From: CAYOYH01 sp964408165
Lineage (GTDB): Bacteria; Patescibacteriota; Saccharimonadia; Saccharimonadales; CAYOYH01
Assembly: GCA_964408165.1 (NCBI GenBank)
Contig: CAYOYH010000047.1
Location: forward strand, 1 to 5,028
Reading direction: 5' to 3'
Length of the DNA: 5,028 nucleotides
The number at the start of each line of letters is the position of its first letter. The stretch's first letter is position 1. Positions 4,866 to 5,028 of this stretch are shown piece after piece. The translations under genes were made by a program, and so were the position numbers. Under the pieces are notes generated by a model. That model was not told the DNA's origin. It did no database searches and was given only the letters and a program-made list of their open reading frames with translations.

Positions 4866-5028
4866 GAATATAAGTAAATCACACAAATAAAAAATGCCTA
4901 AATGCAACATCACCAATAGTTATTGCTAGAATTTGGGCTATAGGCAATATCGTGGTGGTTTTTAAGCGATTCCCCCTCTGTTATTGACTCTCAATTAATG
5001 TCCAGATACATTAATTGAATGAAAAAAA
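4866..5028 (-). promoter_or_regulatory. upstream region of the RimK-like ligase gene
   Basis: This stretch should carry the promoter of the ligase gene. Minus-strand candidates near the start are TTATAT just before the ATG and TTGCCT with a poorly spaced partner near 4915-4945, none convincing. No other gene is visible up to the window edge. The lack of a ribosome binding site before 4865 contrasts with the clear GGAG of the other ligase and suggests weak or leaderless-type initiation. Confidence 0.3.
4991..5018. repeat. 11-bp perfect inverted repeat upstream of the ligase gene
   Basis: TCAATTAATGT (4991-5001) and ACATTAATTGA (5008-5018) are exact reverse complements around a six-base spacer CCAGAT. 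The stem is AT-rich and no T-run follows on either strand, so it is not a standard terminator. Its symmetric form and position about 130 bases before the ligase start fit an operator for a dimeric regulator, or the end of an unseen neighbouring gene. Confidence 0.7.

Noticed and set aside
1..5028. CRISPR array, tRNA or rRNA genes
   Set aside because: No regularly spaced direct repeats, no cloverleaf with a TTCRA arm flanked by stems, and no conserved rRNA segments were seen.

Overview
The window looks like chromosomal DNA of a bacterium with compact genes, moderate-to-low GC and the standard use of TGA as a stop (the DUF192 gene ends in TGA). All four intact protein genes lie on the minus strand. 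At least one, the DUF192 gene, has TTG as its best start. An uncultured lineage such as Saccharibacteria or another Patescibacteria group would fit the two orphan ATP-grasp ligases, the small envelope proteins and the IS1595-type insertion remnant. This is an impression from protein style only; no rRNA or other marker gene is present to fix the taxonomy.

Layout from left to right. Positions 1-27 may hold the last codons of a plus-strand gene. A perfect 46-bp palindrome (81-126) lies between it and the 3' end of a minus-strand gene for a five-helix membrane protein of unknown function (144-683). Positions 684-1299 carry no convincing protein gene. They hold a plus-strand terminator-like hairpin (823-843) and, at about 900-1234, a stretch rich in inverted repeats, including a 17-bp two-part hairpin whose loop can pair with a segment about 110 bases away. 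This is the best candidate in the window for an undescribed structured RNA. Next, read on the minus strand, is a two-gene unit: a 460-residue ATP-grasp ligase (1777-3159) followed after 21 bp by a membrane-anchored DUF192 protein (1300-1755).

A decayed IS1595/IS1016-type transposase pseudogene on the plus strand (about 3303-3952) separates this unit from a second, distinct ATP-grasp protein of the RimK-like type (3975-4865). The likely right end of the element is only 3 bp past that gene's stop codon. The upstream region of the second ligase holds an 11-bp inverted repeat (4991-5018).

How the genes may work together: both ligases belong to a superfamily that makes peptide or amide bonds through acyl-phosphate intermediates, and they lie in the same orientation, interrupted only by the insertion remnant. 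They may once have been closer neighbours in a small pathway that ligates amino acids or modifies peptides. No precursor peptide or transporter is visible, so this remains inference.
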